A DNA stretch of 64,000 nucleotides, taken from positions 186,001 through 250,000 of the forward strand of contig JAFREE010000011.1 of assembly GCA_019400425.1 (NCBI GenBank), written 5' to 3'. The position numbers and the translations under genes were made by a program. Below are positions 1 to 11,870 of the stretch, in pieces. The notes beneath the pieces were generated by a model. It had not been told where the DNA came from. It saw nothing but the letters and a program-made list of their open reading frames with translations, and ran no database searches. The stretch's first letter is position 1, and each line of letters opens with the position of its first letter. The stretch comes from Hymenochaete sp. R1. Taxonomy: Eukaryota; Basidiomycota; Agaricomycetes; Hymenochaetales; Hymenochaetaceae.

Positions 1-69
1 CCTCCAAGTCACCAAGAATCAGAAGAAACACCAAAACGCGAAAAGGGGTAATAGAGCAGGGGGACATGC

Positions 70-1531
70 CTAAACCTTCCCGCTCAACTCCCTCTCTACC
101 GCAATTAAATCCCTCGTATCAGCATGTTCCCATAACGCTTCACCTGCCTCCGCCTCAACAGGTATAAGAGGTTTCCGCGGCACACCACCGTACCCGTACA
201 TTTTCTCCAAGAGATATTTAGTTCCGGCGATTCCAGATTTGGCGATAGTCGCGTCAGCGCGCGCTGCGATGCCTTGAAGGCGCTGGGCTTCTGGTAGCCG
301 TGAAGGATCTTTAAGTGCAGCGTTCGTGACGTCGAAGAGATGAGAAAGGGTGCGCTATTTTTAGGGTGTATTATGTCAGCGGAAAATGCCAGTGGTGGAA
401 ATGAGTGCAGCCTCGGGGGAAGCGGGAAATGAATTGAAACAGGGAAATCAAAACTGAATTGCGGCAATAGAAGGGTAAAATATTTTTGATAGAGGAGAGT
501 CCGAACAGGTTAAAAATAGAAAGAATGCCACGGGGGAATACCAGTGACGAAATGAATGAATGGAATTCGAAAATGGCGTAGAACGCACCGGGGCCAAGTT
601 TGCCAATCCGGTGATCGCCCCGTGCGCATTGGCGTATGCGGAGGGAACGAGGAAGTCGACGAAGCCGCCGAGGACGAGGAAAGGGAACGCATTGTCTTTG
701 CGAGGGTGAGCCGCGGCGAAAGACTTGTCTGATACGGTTGCGCAGATGCGCGTGAGCTTGCCGACGTTACCACAAGTCAACTTCACGCCAGCGAGGTTCG
801 GGCACGAGCTTGCGAGGTCGGTTATGAGTTCGGAGTCGAGGTCAATGCCGCCTGCGGCACCGGGGTCTGTTCGAAGATTTTAGCAGCGCAAAGGACCCCG
901 CGGGAGAGTGGTATAAACGGAGGAGAAAGAGCGAGTTTGAACCGAATGCATGCAAAGTGACAGAAGCGGGGGGAAACGCACAATTATAGATTATGACCGG
1001 GATTGGGACTTTCTCCGCCACCTCACTCCAGAACTCCTTGAGCGCTTTACGATTTGAAGCAAGGGCCCCGGCGTAGTACCCGCTGAGGATAGCAATCGTT
1101 GCATCCGCTCCGGCTTCAGCAGCCTCCTTTCCAAACTGGATGACCTCCCGGGTGGCTCCACCGCCAATACCAGCAATAATTGGAACGTGATCTAGTCCAG
1201 CTAAGTCTAGTGCTTTCCTTGACGAGTGGATGAGAGTAACACGTTCCGCGTGCGATAGATGGATGGCTTCACCCATGGATCCGCTGAGGAGCGGGTGGAT
1301 TCCTGCCTTAGCTAGCCGGACAACGTGCGCCTCAAGTATAGATAAGTCTGTTGAGCAACTTGTTTAACTCATACCGGCTGAGTTTAATCAAATAACTAGC
1401 TCACCTAGGTCCTCCGAATCTGGCAGGAAGAAAGTGGGGATAGGTGCATAAATGCCAGGCTTTAGTCCCCTGGATGTAGTATGGCTATGTCCATTGGCAT
1501 GACCATTGACAACTCCGTTTTCCAATGTCAT
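70..1531 (-). CDS. DapA-family aldolase (4-hydroxy-2-oxoglutarate / 3-deoxy-hexulosonate aldolase type)
   Basis: Four exons join in frame: 1405-1531, 982-1347, 589-866 and 70-354, giving 351 residues. The protein has the class I aldolase features of the dihydrodipicolinate synthase family. These are the GSMGEA loop, a central IGGGATRE segment, IIYNYPGAAGG with the active-site tyrosine, and AGVKLTCGN whose lysine should form the Schiff base with the keto-acid substrate. Fungi use such enzymes for pyruvate-releasing cleavage, for example in D-galacturonate breakdown (LGA1 type) or of hydroxy-oxoglutarate. Which substrate applies cannot be read from the sequence. The start is the ATG opening MTLENGVVNG; no targeting peptide is evident. 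The gene has normal length for the family and no damage. It is the first gene of a run on the minus strand and shows no functional link to its neighbours. Confidence 0.85.
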
Positions 1532-2240
1532 GATACCCAGACGATTATACGCAGCGATTAGATAGCGGGTGAGTGGAGAAGTGCGAGAGAGGGTCAATGG
1601 ATCAAAAGGTCATGGGTGAAATAGGTCAGAGAGCTTTTATAGATCGACAACGTCCGGTCCGCGTTCTCCGAGTCAGAACATCACTAACGGCGCCTTCTCT
1701 CTTCCGCCCGGGCCGGCACCTTCCCGGTAGAGCGCCTCTTTAGGGCACGTTATCTCTCAGCAGTCAAGCTGACGTTCCTTTTTTTAACGATTACCTCTGC
1801 TTCGCATCGTTGTCAAGGTCCTTCCAGGCGGGTTGGAAGATGAGAAGCGTAGGATTGTTCTAGGTGGGTGAGAGACGGACTCAGACGGTGGTGGTGGTGA
1901 GAAGGAGAGAAGAATGTTCAAGCCGCCGAAGCTGATCAGCGCGGGCCGCGATAACTTTGCAGGAAGTCCCCTTTCGCAGCCACATCAACATGTCTTCCAC
2001 ATTCCTCACAAACATGCATGCAATGACTTTTTCTCACTGGCGAAGTACTCAGCTCAGCGGCTGAATAAAACCGTGTTTTGGTATACATCGTAGCTTGAAA
2101 GGCGATAAAATTATTGAGTGATTCAGCTACTCAGTCCCTCAGGCTATCCTCGTATAAGATTGATGTGAGCCGATCCGTTCTATTGACCTCAACGCTGACG
2201 TGTATCTCAAACTATTAAGTTTGAGGGACCGCTCATGATC
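1532..2240. other. Intergenic stretch upstream of the aldolase gene
   Basis: No reading frame with codon structure like the neighbouring genes is seen here. The stretch nearest 1532 should hold the aldolase promoter. The part around 1900-2100 is unremarkable mixed sequence. Confidence 0.4.
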
Positions 2241-2790
2241 ATTTGAAAGGTAAGGGGTAGATATGAAGGAGGTCACAGGTCGCTCGTTATCTCTCATGTA
2301 CGTTGCTTGCGACACCGGCGAACCTCCACAGTTCCGCTCCCCGCTCTTACTATTAGATACGAAGAGCCGGCGGAGGAACTTCAGACGGAGTACATGGGCA
2401 GGCTCTCGCAAAGGCGGACGGAGGTGCTTCTTCTCGAGTTCTTCGAATCTTTCTGTGTCCGCCATTTGCCGTCCGACGCAGCATCTTCGACCCACGGACA
2501 TTTCGCTTATCTGCTTCTTTGTCCCATACTCTTGCATCATATCATCGTACCGGAACCAGCTTCTCAGAACGGCTTTTCATTTGAGGGTCTTTTTGTTTTG
2601 GCTCTTTCCATGTCTCTCCGATGATCACAGGTGCCTTCACTTGGGAACCCTGGTATTTTTCTTACGTCCTTTCATCATAAAGTGCTCTGGCCATCCATAT
2701 TACTACGAATTGTGCGAGTACATGGATACGAGCGACGTAAGGCTACACAGTCAAATGTATAAGGTTCGGACTCCAAATGCGAGACGACAA
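2241..2790 (-). pseudogene. Frame-broken coding-like remnant, family unknown
   Basis: Reading the minus strand from about 2700 down to 2260 gives coding-like peptides that change frame. A piece opening YGWPEHFMMKGRKKN runs into a stop. A second piece opens VKAPVIIGETWKEP and stops after LVPVR. A third continues as YDDMMQEYGTKKQ and runs through MADTERFEELEKKH. The last shift falls in a GATGATATGATG stretch where slippage is plausible. I do not recognise the parent family. The pieces could be exons of a real gene whose introns I failed to place, but no frame-consistent splice pair was found, so a decayed gene is preferred. Confidence 0.25.
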
Positions 2791-3086
2791 GGAAAAAGGA
2801 ACGACTAAAGACATAAAGATGAAAAAGGAAAAAAAAAACAAGGAAATAATGATATAAAATAAGGATAATGAGAGCTAAGGTGAGAGCAAGAGCTACAGAA
2901 AATTCATTTATACAAGAAAAACGTGTTAGATTTCGTCACTTGTCGTGAAGAATAGGAACCTGATAGAAAGGAAAATATAAAAACAAGGAGAGGGTTGGGG
3001 ACAGCAGGATAGAAACACGGGAACGCCGCGAACGATAGTAAGATAATAGAAAACTAAATAGAACTCAAATGAAACCCCAACCAATA
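2791..3086. other. A-rich intergenic spacer
   Basis: Purine-rich, A-rich sequence (about 2800-3060) with no gene. It contains the probable 3' end and polyadenylation region of the minus-strand gene that ends at 3087. Confidence 0.4.
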
Positions 3087-4406
3087 CTATAAAGCCCTAC
3101 CAAAGAATTGACTATTCTCTTGATGTCCAGCACCCGCATTCGAACCCATATGTAGCGCAGCCCCTGCCCCGCGGGAAAAGCGCGCCTGGACGTCCTCAAG
3201 TTTCGTCTGGAACCGATCGAACAGCGTCTTTTCCATACGATGTCGCGCCTCTTGCTCAATCTTCTCGTATAGGTGATCGTACAGGAGACAGAACCATTTG
3301 AGCTTCTCGAGATAGCTTGGGACGGGTCTAATGTCATTGATTTTGAATTGAGAAAGCAGGAGATGTGGCGTGTGGCGTTGGGAAGAGAGAAGGGGGTTAG
3401 GGAGGAAGGGGGCCTGTGAGTAGGGGTTTAATATGACGATATGTGGAACGAGGAGCATACCGTTGGATGAACTCAAGTCTGACTGGGGGAGGAAGGCTCA
3501 TCATTCTGAAGTAATGTGATTTAGAAGAAAAAAGTAGCAATATGGTTCCATGACACGTACCTATTCAAATAATCCATCCTATACCACTCCGACGTAAGCA
3601 CCAGACTATCAAGTCGATTGTCATGAGCCTACTCAACGTACCACAAAGACCGGCACCGCTCCGATAAAAATTGAAACTCACTTATGTAGATACTTCTTCA
3701 AGTTCCTCACCCCACACTCCGCCCCAAAGTCCAACAACGCGTATTGTTGTATACATTGATTCGCGAACCCTTGCACAAGCCGAAGATGGCGATCATCGAA
3801 GTCCCTTCGAAGGAGCCGCTCGAACGTCTTGTACGCCTGCCACAACATCTTATCCGCCGCAGACCGGTAGTCAAGTGCCGTATTCCGTTCCACAAAAGCG
3901 AGGATCCGCTCAAAGTCGCCCAACCCGACTTTTGCGAGCGCGAAAAGCTCGTCAGGTGAAGCCATGTTCGGGGAGGAGCGAACAGAGGCAAGGAGCTCAA
4001 GAGAATCGTCTTTAGAAGAGTGAGAATTGCTGATGTCAAGCTCCTTTGCGGCCTTCCTGAGGATGTTTGGTGCTCCTTTGCTCTTGGTGGAAGATGAAGG
4101 CGCAAACTTGTGCTTGTGCGTGCGTGCCCTGTCGTCCGCACTCGTGTTCTTCTTCTTGCTCGAGCTCGAACTCGAGCCTGGGGCGGCGGTATATGAGGCG
4201 GCGTGGACGGGCCAGCTGTCCTGCCAGTGATTGAGTTCACCGTGACGCTTTCTTTCCTGCCTGAAAGGCGCACCGAAGCCAACGTACCCAGACCCAGAAT
4301 CAAGTTTAGACGAAGAAGACAGAGTGGCAGTCGTCGTATCTAAGCAACCTTCGTCGGAGGTGTGAGCGGAAAGAGGCGGGAGCGTCCTCAGGTGCCATAA
4401 AGCCAT
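3087..4406 (-). CDS. Conserved-looking protein of unknown function, four exons
   Basis: Exons 3711-4406, 3561-3628, 3461-3505 and 3087-3327 join in frame to 349 residues. The first half is low complexity, rich in Ser, Thr and Lys (Ser run near residue 75, KKKNTSADDRARTHKHKF). The second half is predicted helical, with well-formed segments such as DELFALAKVGLGDFERIL, ALDYRSAADKMLWQAYKTFE and LEKLKWFCLLYDHLYEKI. There is no signal peptide or membrane segment. The donor of exon 1 was set at GGG/GTGAGG because only that site keeps the frame into exon 2. The first ATG of the open frame (4406, MALWHLRTLP) is taken as start; the true start could lie upstream. I do not recognise the family. Confidence 0.6.
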
Positions 4407-5320
4407 AAGGGAAAACTGGCTCTGAAGACGGCCCAAACGGAAGGGGGAGAAGGAGTAGGAGACTGGCGCTCAAGATCAATTGAGATGATAGCGCAAAGCA
4501 AAGGTAAGAGAGCCGCAAAAGTGAAGAAGGAAGCAGGTAATTCCGAGTGGGAAGAAACTAGGAATTCAAACGCTAGCTCCGGGGCACGTTCGGAATGCAC
4601 TACTGCGGCGTAACTGTACCGGGTTTGTATTTTAAGCCGAACTCCCCGGCCTTCTCTTTGAGATCCAATCTTCAAGCCAAAAGTTGACAGTCATCGAGAG
4701 CGAAAGATCACTAGCGTCGACGTGCCTCGTAGATGGACTCGGAGTAAGATGCTCGACCGAACGTTTCATCGAGCCCAACGCCACATAAGCTCGTGTTCCA
4801 GAACATCGATGTCTCGGAGGATGGCATTTGTTGAAAGCCCGTATTATTCTTGGTATGTGGCGAATAACGATGTGGCAAAGTAGATACTGATGCCTACAAA
4901 ACTTCATGGCCGCCGCCGATGTAGAAGCTTCGAGCAGACGCGTATAGTATCGCCTGTATAATTGTGATGATGAGAACGCAACAACTCGAACGGGCTTGAA
5001 CAGCTTGAACGAGCCAAATCGACCGCGAATATGCACGTGACTCATGCATGATCTTCTCGGCCAAGCTGCCAAGCTCCAAGCGTGAGCTTGTGAGAACGCT
5101 GTTAACCGTTCGATAGCCACATTTGTAATTTGTTGGCTCAACTCAGACGCATGCGTGAAAGGGGATATAAATACATCTGCAATTCGATATACACTCTAAG
5201 CATGTAAGAAAGCTATACAAAAAAGCTCGTCACATTACCCGTTTACTTTACGTTCATGATCACACCTCAACCTACAAGACCTCCAATGAATCTCTAATCA
5301 TCGCATCACCCGAAGACCCC
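4407..5320. other. Intergenic region with one doubtful open frame
   Basis: A minus-strand open frame of about 169 codons lies at 4632-5141, but its residues (many Arg, His, Ser) look like a chance frame and no splice structure or motif supports it. The region should hold the promoter of the unknown gene ending at 3087 and the 3' region of the PQ-loop gene. Confidence 0.35.
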
Positions 5321-7715
5321 TCACGGCGGATGACTTCCATCATCTACAACACCGTTTTCAGTGGAATGCCTTACGACGGTAGATGTCTCTCGTTGTCTCA
5401 AAATCCGCTCAACATCCTCACCTCCAACATCTGCGTAAAGGAGTGGCCTCGCCTCATCGTCCACGGGTATCTTCCCGTTGTCTTCGCTGTGCAAAGGTAG
5501 TGCTTGAGTAAACTGAGATTGTGGCTGGGAAGCATGGTATGAGTGGCTATGGTGATGGTGATGGTATGAAGAGGAGCGGCGAGGACGGTAGAGGAAAGAT
5601 TGGGAGACGATAGTGACATCAAAGAGGAGAGTACCGCCTGAACCAAGAAGGTAACTAAGGTTTCGCGTCAAATGAAGTACTATTAAATAGAAACCAGAGA
5701 AAGAGACGTACGGCATGCTTTCGAGTAAGAAATCCTCGGACATTGCCGGAGAAGTGAGTATTGAAAGAACGTAGAACGTGTTTCCGAGGAAGGCAAATAC
5801 AAAAAGGAACATCGAAAGGCCCTCGACAGATTTGCGCCTAAACTGTCGATACAAATAATTAGGTATCAGCGATGGGTATCAAAAACCAAGATAATGTGAA
5901 AACGCTTAACTTACATTCTTCCAAATTTGAGGCAATCGCGAAGTGAGGTAGAGTGTTGTGCATAACCACGCAAATATTCGTCCAACGACGAGCTCGGATG
6001 AAGATGACGGTTCATCGTCAGCCTCGCCAGATGCGCCTGCAAAAACAACGAAGGCATCATCCACAATCGTTGGACTTGAATCTTTCCACAGAACATTTGT
6101 CGATGTCGATACCGACGATACCACCTCTCCTAAGACAACCCCTCGCCTTTCTAGCCCCTTCAATCCGGACGGGAATCTTGATCCCCCGCCCGAAAACCCT
6201 CCGACTCCAAATAGCGCCCAAACACCCAGAAATACCAACCCCACACTCCGCTGACTCGCTCTCGAGTCCTTTCTATCGCGTCTCTTCGTTGAGTTCATCG
6301 AAATGCCTGAACGAGTCCTCGTCCTCGATATATCCTCGTGTGCTTGCCCTTCTAAATCCAACACATCTATTGGTGAGTCTGATGTTTCCAATTCTAGTTG
6401 GCGCTGCCGAGGGCGTCCTCTTGCGCTTGGATCGCCCCCCAATACACCGTCCGCGGTATTCACGCGAAGGGGCGGGTGCGCATATGTTTGGTGGTGTGAA
6501 TGTATAGTTGTGAACCCTGATATAGTCCCACTTCCCCTGGTTCGACTCCGACTCGTACTTCCTCCCCGACCTCCCGCACTTCCACTCACCCGGTCCTGAC
6601 TTTGACTCCATGAAACTCCAGACCTCGACCTTCTTCGTCCTCCGAGGCCCGTTCCTACAGTCCCACCAAGATCAGAATGGAAGCTCTCTGTAAGGGCCGC
6701 AAGTGCTTGCTCATCTACTTCATCTTCCGCCTCCTCTGCCTCACTTCGCGTAATACTCGTGCTTGACCGCCTATGTGCCGGACGTTGACGAGCGATAGGA
6801 CTATGACTGGGACTCGTCGGGCTCGTGGGCGCTGTCTTCGAAGTATTCACGCGTGAACGTGACTCTGACTGGGAGTGGGTGCGTACATGCGAGTGGATCT
6901 CTTCTTCGGACGCTGCGATGGCGGCTGCGATGGCGAGGTTCGCCGCGGCGGTCGATAGTTCGCGATAGTGGTGTCTGTCGGTTACCTCAGCCGAACGCCG
7001 TCGCCCAACTGGACTCATACGCGGCGGGTGAACACCGGAATGCGCATGCGTAGGCACGGGAGACGAAGGGTGCTCATAGTCATAGTCGTAAGGGAGTTCT
7101 ATGGGGTTCTTGGAGCGTCGCAATAATCCGTAGTAGATGTATTGGCTGAACAGCATACAGTCTACGGACACGAAGTAGGAGGCCAAGATCGTCTGAAAAT
7201 CAATGAGAAATTTGAATCGGAAATCAGTTCTTTGGTTCGCAAGTCCACCTCCGTCGCCGCTGTGAGCTTCTCGCTTGATCACACGACCACTCCCACGACG
7301 CCGCAGCTGGTAATAGGACTGGTACTCACTTGGAACGGCAGCTGATGCGTTAGGACACATCCTATGAGGTTCGTGATGTCACCTTAGATGCAAACCATTA
7401 AACACAACCGCCGGTACGATCAATTAAAGACAGCCTGAGCGTGGCACGCACCGAGGAGCCAATTTAGAAGGAAAGGAAGCGCAAGACCTTCGCAAGACTG
7501 CCTCCGTATATTCTCGAGCACCTGCCTGTTATTGTGAGGGAGAAAGTCGTCATCAGTCACGCCATCCAGTCATTAAACGGAAGAAAGAGGTTGCGCCATC
7601 TTTGGCCGCGTTCCGCGCGAATGAATCATGGAATCACTACTCACGGGAATTGCGCGAAAAGCCAGCACCCGATCGACGTCCAGCCCAAGAGGTCGCTCAG
7701 TAACGGAGGGCCCAT
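5321..7715 (-). CDS. PQ-loop repeat vacuolar/lysosomal amino-acid transporter with long loop insert
   Basis: Six exons join in frame: 7645-7715, 7452-7525, 7330-7382, 5915-7192, 5712-5842 and 5321-5654, giving 646 residues. Both PQ-loop repeats are present. The first is split by introns (LLGWTSIGCWLFAQFPQ, then LENIRRQSCEGLALPFLLNWLLGD). The second reads TSRLPQIWKN, then FRRKSVEGLSMFLF. The tail ESMPYLLGSGGTLLFDVTIV is typical of the YPQ1/STM1 group, seven-helix transporters of cationic amino acids in the vacuole membrane. Between helices 3 and 4, exon 4 encodes roughly 300 residues of Ser/Arg/His-rich disordered sequence (about residues 95-400), so the protein is nearly twice the usual length of 300-400. 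The start ATG (MGPPLLSDLLGW) matches family N-termini. Confidence 0.88.
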
Positions 7716-7991
7716 CGTCGACGGCGGTGACAAAAACGACAACGACGACGAGGATGCAGAGAAAGGGGGGAAGCGAATGGCTCTCCAAGCCAAATTGTAT
7801 GTAGGTTAGACGATAAGCTGAGAACGCCAACTCAGGGAAGCCGAAATAGATTTGCACGTGACTCATCATTTGCTCTTTGACAAAGTCATTCTTTCAAACA
7901 AGAAAAAGTACATTCTTGGACCAACGTACGAAGAGTATCAGACAAAAACCATCAGTTGACTTGATTTTGTTCAAAGTTAGCTTCGTGATAA
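7716..7991. promoter_or_regulatory. Short spacer: PQ-loop gene promoter and PUS4 3' region
   Basis: Only about 276 bp separate the PQ-loop start codon from the PUS4 stop on the same strand, so the PQ-loop promoter must lie here or inside the end of PUS4. No specific site is recognised. Confidence 0.35.
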
Positions 7992-9439
7992 TTAATCTTC
8001 GCCTTTTACTTGGACTACTTCCATCTTATCCATCACCTTTCGCTCCCATTCCCGCCATCCGTCCCCATCCACCTTTTCATCCCACCCATTTTCTAATGCA
8101 GTGGAGAATAGATCCCAGGGAAGACAGTACTTATCTTCTGAGATCCCTGCATCCCCCGCTTCTTCCACCTTTTCACCGTCGTTTACCGTCTTTGAAGGGA
8201 GCTTTGGTGTGGCAGTCGCAGTGTCCGGCAAAAGGCAGAACCTCCCTTGGCGGGATCGCGTCAAAGTAACAACATGCGCAGCGGATCCAACCGCATGACC
8301 AAGATCGTGCGCAATGCATCGAACGTACGTCCCGCCAGAAACTCGCATCGATATCACGAACGCAGGAGGTCGTTCTTCCCTTGTCCCACACGCTTCATCT
8401 ACTTTCTCGGGCGTCATCGTACCATCTGCGTCATTGACAGAATCCGAACTAGTTTCTGCTTCCACTTCATCTTTACTTTCTGCAGCGGCTGTAATCTCTG
8501 ACCCTTTCAACGCTCTCTCGAGTTTCCTTCGCTCTTCCTCCGTAAATTTCTTCTCGGGGAAGCCGTACGAGTGTTCTGACCCAGGGATCCAATGTGTGAG
8601 CTCGAGAGAATGCACAGTAACTTCACGTTGTTCAATGGGGCGCGGTAGGGGCGTCCCTGAGCGTGCATACTCATAAAGTGGGATACCGTTCATTTTGAGT
8701 GCGGAGAAACTGTATTTGATAAATTTTAAGCAAGATAAGCAAAGAGTGAGGGAACACATACACAGGTGGAGTCTGTTGTATTTGACCACGGAATTTCTCG
8801 AGGGCATTTTCGACGCTTTGTCTTGTGACATGTTTCCATGGTGCCGAACGGACTTGAGAACCTTCGCTATCATATGAGTCGGTCTCACATCCAAGAAGAC
8901 ACGTGGCTCTGTATTCCTGAATCAGAAGTAAGATCCAGGAGCAAGCACGGAAAGCTTGGATCCATTTCGCATCGAGGATACAATGGACGAAGAGGCGTCA
9001 ACGGTAGCTTACCTTAACACAATCGAGGAAGTCGCCCAGTTTCTTCGTTCCTTTATTCACGCCGACAACTATATAATCTCATGAGTACAGTACAGACTCA
9101 ACAACTAAAAGACAAGAGACACATACCAAGCACGCCATCCGCCAACGGGTCCAAAGTGCCTCCTTGTCCAATCTTCGCCTCTGACCCTCCTTTCCTCCGT
9201 TTCTTTCCTCTCGACCACTTCCCCTTTCCTCCCTGACCATTTTCTTTCTCTTCCCCTTCTCCCGGAGGAGCGTATACTCTCTCGGCATTTTCTTTGGCGG
9301 TGCTACTGTCGGCGAATAATCTGGACGCGTTGATGAGTCGCTTGAGGTCGTTGATGATAGCCATGGACGTAGGGCCGGAAGGCTTCGTGATACCAAAAAG
9401 GGCTGATACGGGGAGGTTTGGGAGAGCAGCTTTGGGCAT
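7992..9439 (-). CDS. PUS4: tRNA pseudouridine-55 synthase (TruB/Pus4 family)
   Basis: Exons 9127-9439, 9013-9068, 8762-8916 and 7992-8709 join in frame to 413 residues. The enzyme isomerises U55 of the tRNA T-loop (and some mRNA sites) to pseudouridine. Family landmarks in order are: FGITKPSGPTSM, then GGTLDPLADGVL with the catalytic aspartate, then VGVNKGTKKLGDFLDC, PPVFSALKMNGIPLYEYAR, and ISMRVSGGTYVRCIAHDLG. A Lys/Arg/Gly-rich insert (about residues 55-90) separates the first two motifs. An acidic Ser/Glu insert lies near 8400-8520, between EEERRKLERALKG and PPAFVISMRV. Such inserts are common in fungal Pus4. The start ATG gives MPKAALPNLPVSALFG. Confidence 0.92.
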
Positions 9440-10740
9440 CTTCAATCTCTTCCGGCCTCTGCAGCCAGATGTAAATGTAATTGTGCACGAACAAGACCTG
9501 TGAACTCGACTCGAAATTCAAACCGTCTTATAGTGATGTAATATTACTCGTCGATCATATTGGCTTACCTAATATTTTCACCACATTTTCCGTCGTCATC
9601 TTCCACGACACTCTCCTTCTCTTCATCTTTTAACAAAACTCAAGCAAGGCCCGCTTCCACATGTTCGGCCGCTCTGCATGTGCATATGGCGGATACGTTC
9701 ATCATGCGAGGCCTGAGACTAACAGGGGGACTCTTTGGCTGGTCGTTCGACGCCTCGATTGTTTCGAGGCGTGTTTGTGAATGGGTTCTGGTCACCTAGC
9801 CTTCCAACATCATCAACGTGCGGGTGTCAAAAGATCGGGACGGGGATACTAGTGGACGTGGGTGGTATGGTTATACACTTAGTGCATTTGTGCGTAGATC
9901 CAATTGTCTGAGAGATGATATCGTGATTATTTTGCGGAGGCCCTGTTTCGTTTGTCGCTAATTTCTGTTCGTCGACTGGAAATCAGCCTGACTCTTGTTT
10001 CGTGGGCACAACAGTTAGCCCTCCAAGACATCGCAGTCAATGTGTCCTCTTGATTCTCATCAACAATGACCCGTGCCATTGATTTTATGTCGCAGAGGGC
10101 TTCGCCAATAGTATCAAGCATTTACTCGCAACGAAACCAGGTGGCATTCAATCATGACGGATCATTTATACTCTACGGTCAATAACACCGTTCGAGTCAG
10201 CCGACTATCTACAACGCTGTTACTACCCAACCCATCTTCGAGCCTCATCACGCACGATCGCGGAAACCCATCCCACGCAGAATTGAGCAGGCGAGCCAAG
10301 GTCCGTACGCGCCACCGGAACGAATCTAAAGGAGCTCGCGCATCCTTCGAATACGTTCCGGGGCGTTTCTGAGGAAAATTTCGGTTAGTATGTCTGGCTT
10401 TGTTGAAGAAAAGGAGGCACGTACCGCCCCGCTCCGGGGGCGACGCTTTTCGCTGAAAATGTCGGATCGAATCGAGAGCATAGGAGGTGAGCGGCAAGTG
10501 TACGAGTGATGATGATGGATGGATATGGGCGGAGACGAAAGTGGCTGAAACGGGCGATTATTGATGAAGGTGGGCGACGCGAGAGTTGACGAATGTTGGT
10601 GAAAGAATGGTAGAAGGTGAGGCGAGCGAAGATGAGCGATGACGGTAGAGGAACGATGAATGGTGCAAAATGAGATGAAAGGAAGGGGATAAAAGGGCTA
10701 GAGATAGAAAAAAGAAGCAGGTTAAGAGGAAGATGAGTAT

Positions 10741-10900
10741 GTAGGTTAGTATTAAGATGAGTTAGTAGTGAAGTGAGTATTGGGATAGTTAGTAGATGGA
10801 TTAGTATAATAGTTAGTAGTAGATGAGTTAGTAGATGAGTTAGTAATAGTGTTAGTATGATTGTTAGTAGTGGGGATGAATGGATAAGAGTAAGAGAGAC
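10741..10900. repeat. Imperfect TTAGTA/TAGATGAG simple repeat
   Basis: GTTAGTA and TAGATGAG words recur irregularly (for example gttagtagtagatgag, gttagtaatagtgttagt). The unit is degenerate and not a telomere unit. Confidence 0.6.
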
Positions 10901-11219
10901 GGGCGTACCTTATTATGAAGAAAAGGAAATGAGATGAGATGAAAGGGACGCACCGAAATTGCAAAAGAGATCAAAGGAAAAGACGCACCAAATCTGAGAA
11001 AGACAACAAGACAACCATGAGCGTAGAAAACCAGACAGCGAGAAGACCAGAACCAGAGAGACGAGTGACCTGAGATTGTTATAACTGTCAGCCACCATGT
11101 CGTCAGCGCAGAGGATGAACGACCAGCTCACCAGGAACAAGAAAGCCAGAGCGAAGCACCAGAAAGACCTATATTGTAGATATGTGTCAGCAGTTTTTCA
11201 GCTTCCATGATCAGTGAAG

Positions 11220-11345
11220 GAAGATGTACCAGATAGACCAGATACCAGCGCCAGAACAAGTACTAGAGCCAGAATAGAGACCAGAACCAGAACCAGAATA
11301 GAACCAGAACCAGAACGCAGACAAGACGAGACGAGAATAAATGAA
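11220..11345. repeat. CCAGAA-type hexamer repeat
   Basis: AGAACCAG and CAGAATAGA words repeat through about 120 bp (for example gaaccagaaccagaata). A 12-base G tract follows at 11397-11408. Confidence 0.55.
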
Positions 11346-11870
11346 TAGAAGAGAGAAGGAAACGCGCACCTAGTAAGAGGGAAGCGAAGGTGTTGAGGGG
11401 GGGGGGGGAGACCTCGGAGAGATCGGTATGAGATGGGACGATTCAACTTCAAAAGGACATCTTTATATGCGTCAGTTGCGAGTCCAGGCTTTGAGGCTGA
11501 CAATTTCAAAAAGGCTGGCAGTCGAGTCTGAGCCTGTAGACCAATATTGAAACTCGGGCTAGGACATTCAGTTCGGATTGAAACACGGCCAATCACAACG
11601 AAAAGTTCCCTTGCTTACCATTGTACGGGGAGCGAATGCAACTTACACACGACAGTGAGCATCATGCTCGTTCAGTAACATGAAACAACCTTGTATTAAT
11701 TACGCAAATAATTAAATTGTAGTTGCATCAGGCGCAGTACGGTAGAGGAGTTGGATCGATCTAATCAATTGTGGTTGTGTCGTCAATATAGACACCTGCG
11801 CTGAACGAATCACGATCAGGACCGGGGGGCAGAGAGAGTCCGCCATTGGCGGTGAAGTCCGTGGAACCAT

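Larger units (their letters stand above)
9440..11870. other. Gene-poor region, 2.4 kb
   Basis: No convincing gene was found on either strand. The first 400 bp should hold the PUS4 promoter. Open frames near 9560-9800 (+) and 10162-10497 (-) have no motif, coding bias or splice pattern. From about 10500 the sequence turns purine-rich and repetitive, with the simple repeats listed separately, and from 11600 it is ordinary AT-rich spacer. Confidence 0.4.

Noticed and set aside
4632..5141. A 169-codon minus-strand gene
   Set aside because: Arg/His/Ser-rich chance frame; no motif, splice pattern or domain.
9560..9799. Small plus-strand gene
   Set aside because: Serine/phenylalanine-rich chance frame with no support.
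10741..10900. TTAGTA repeats as a telomere or telomere remnant
   Set aside because: Fungal telomeres are normally TTAGGG arrays; these units are irregular, lack GGG and lie inside a gene-containing region.
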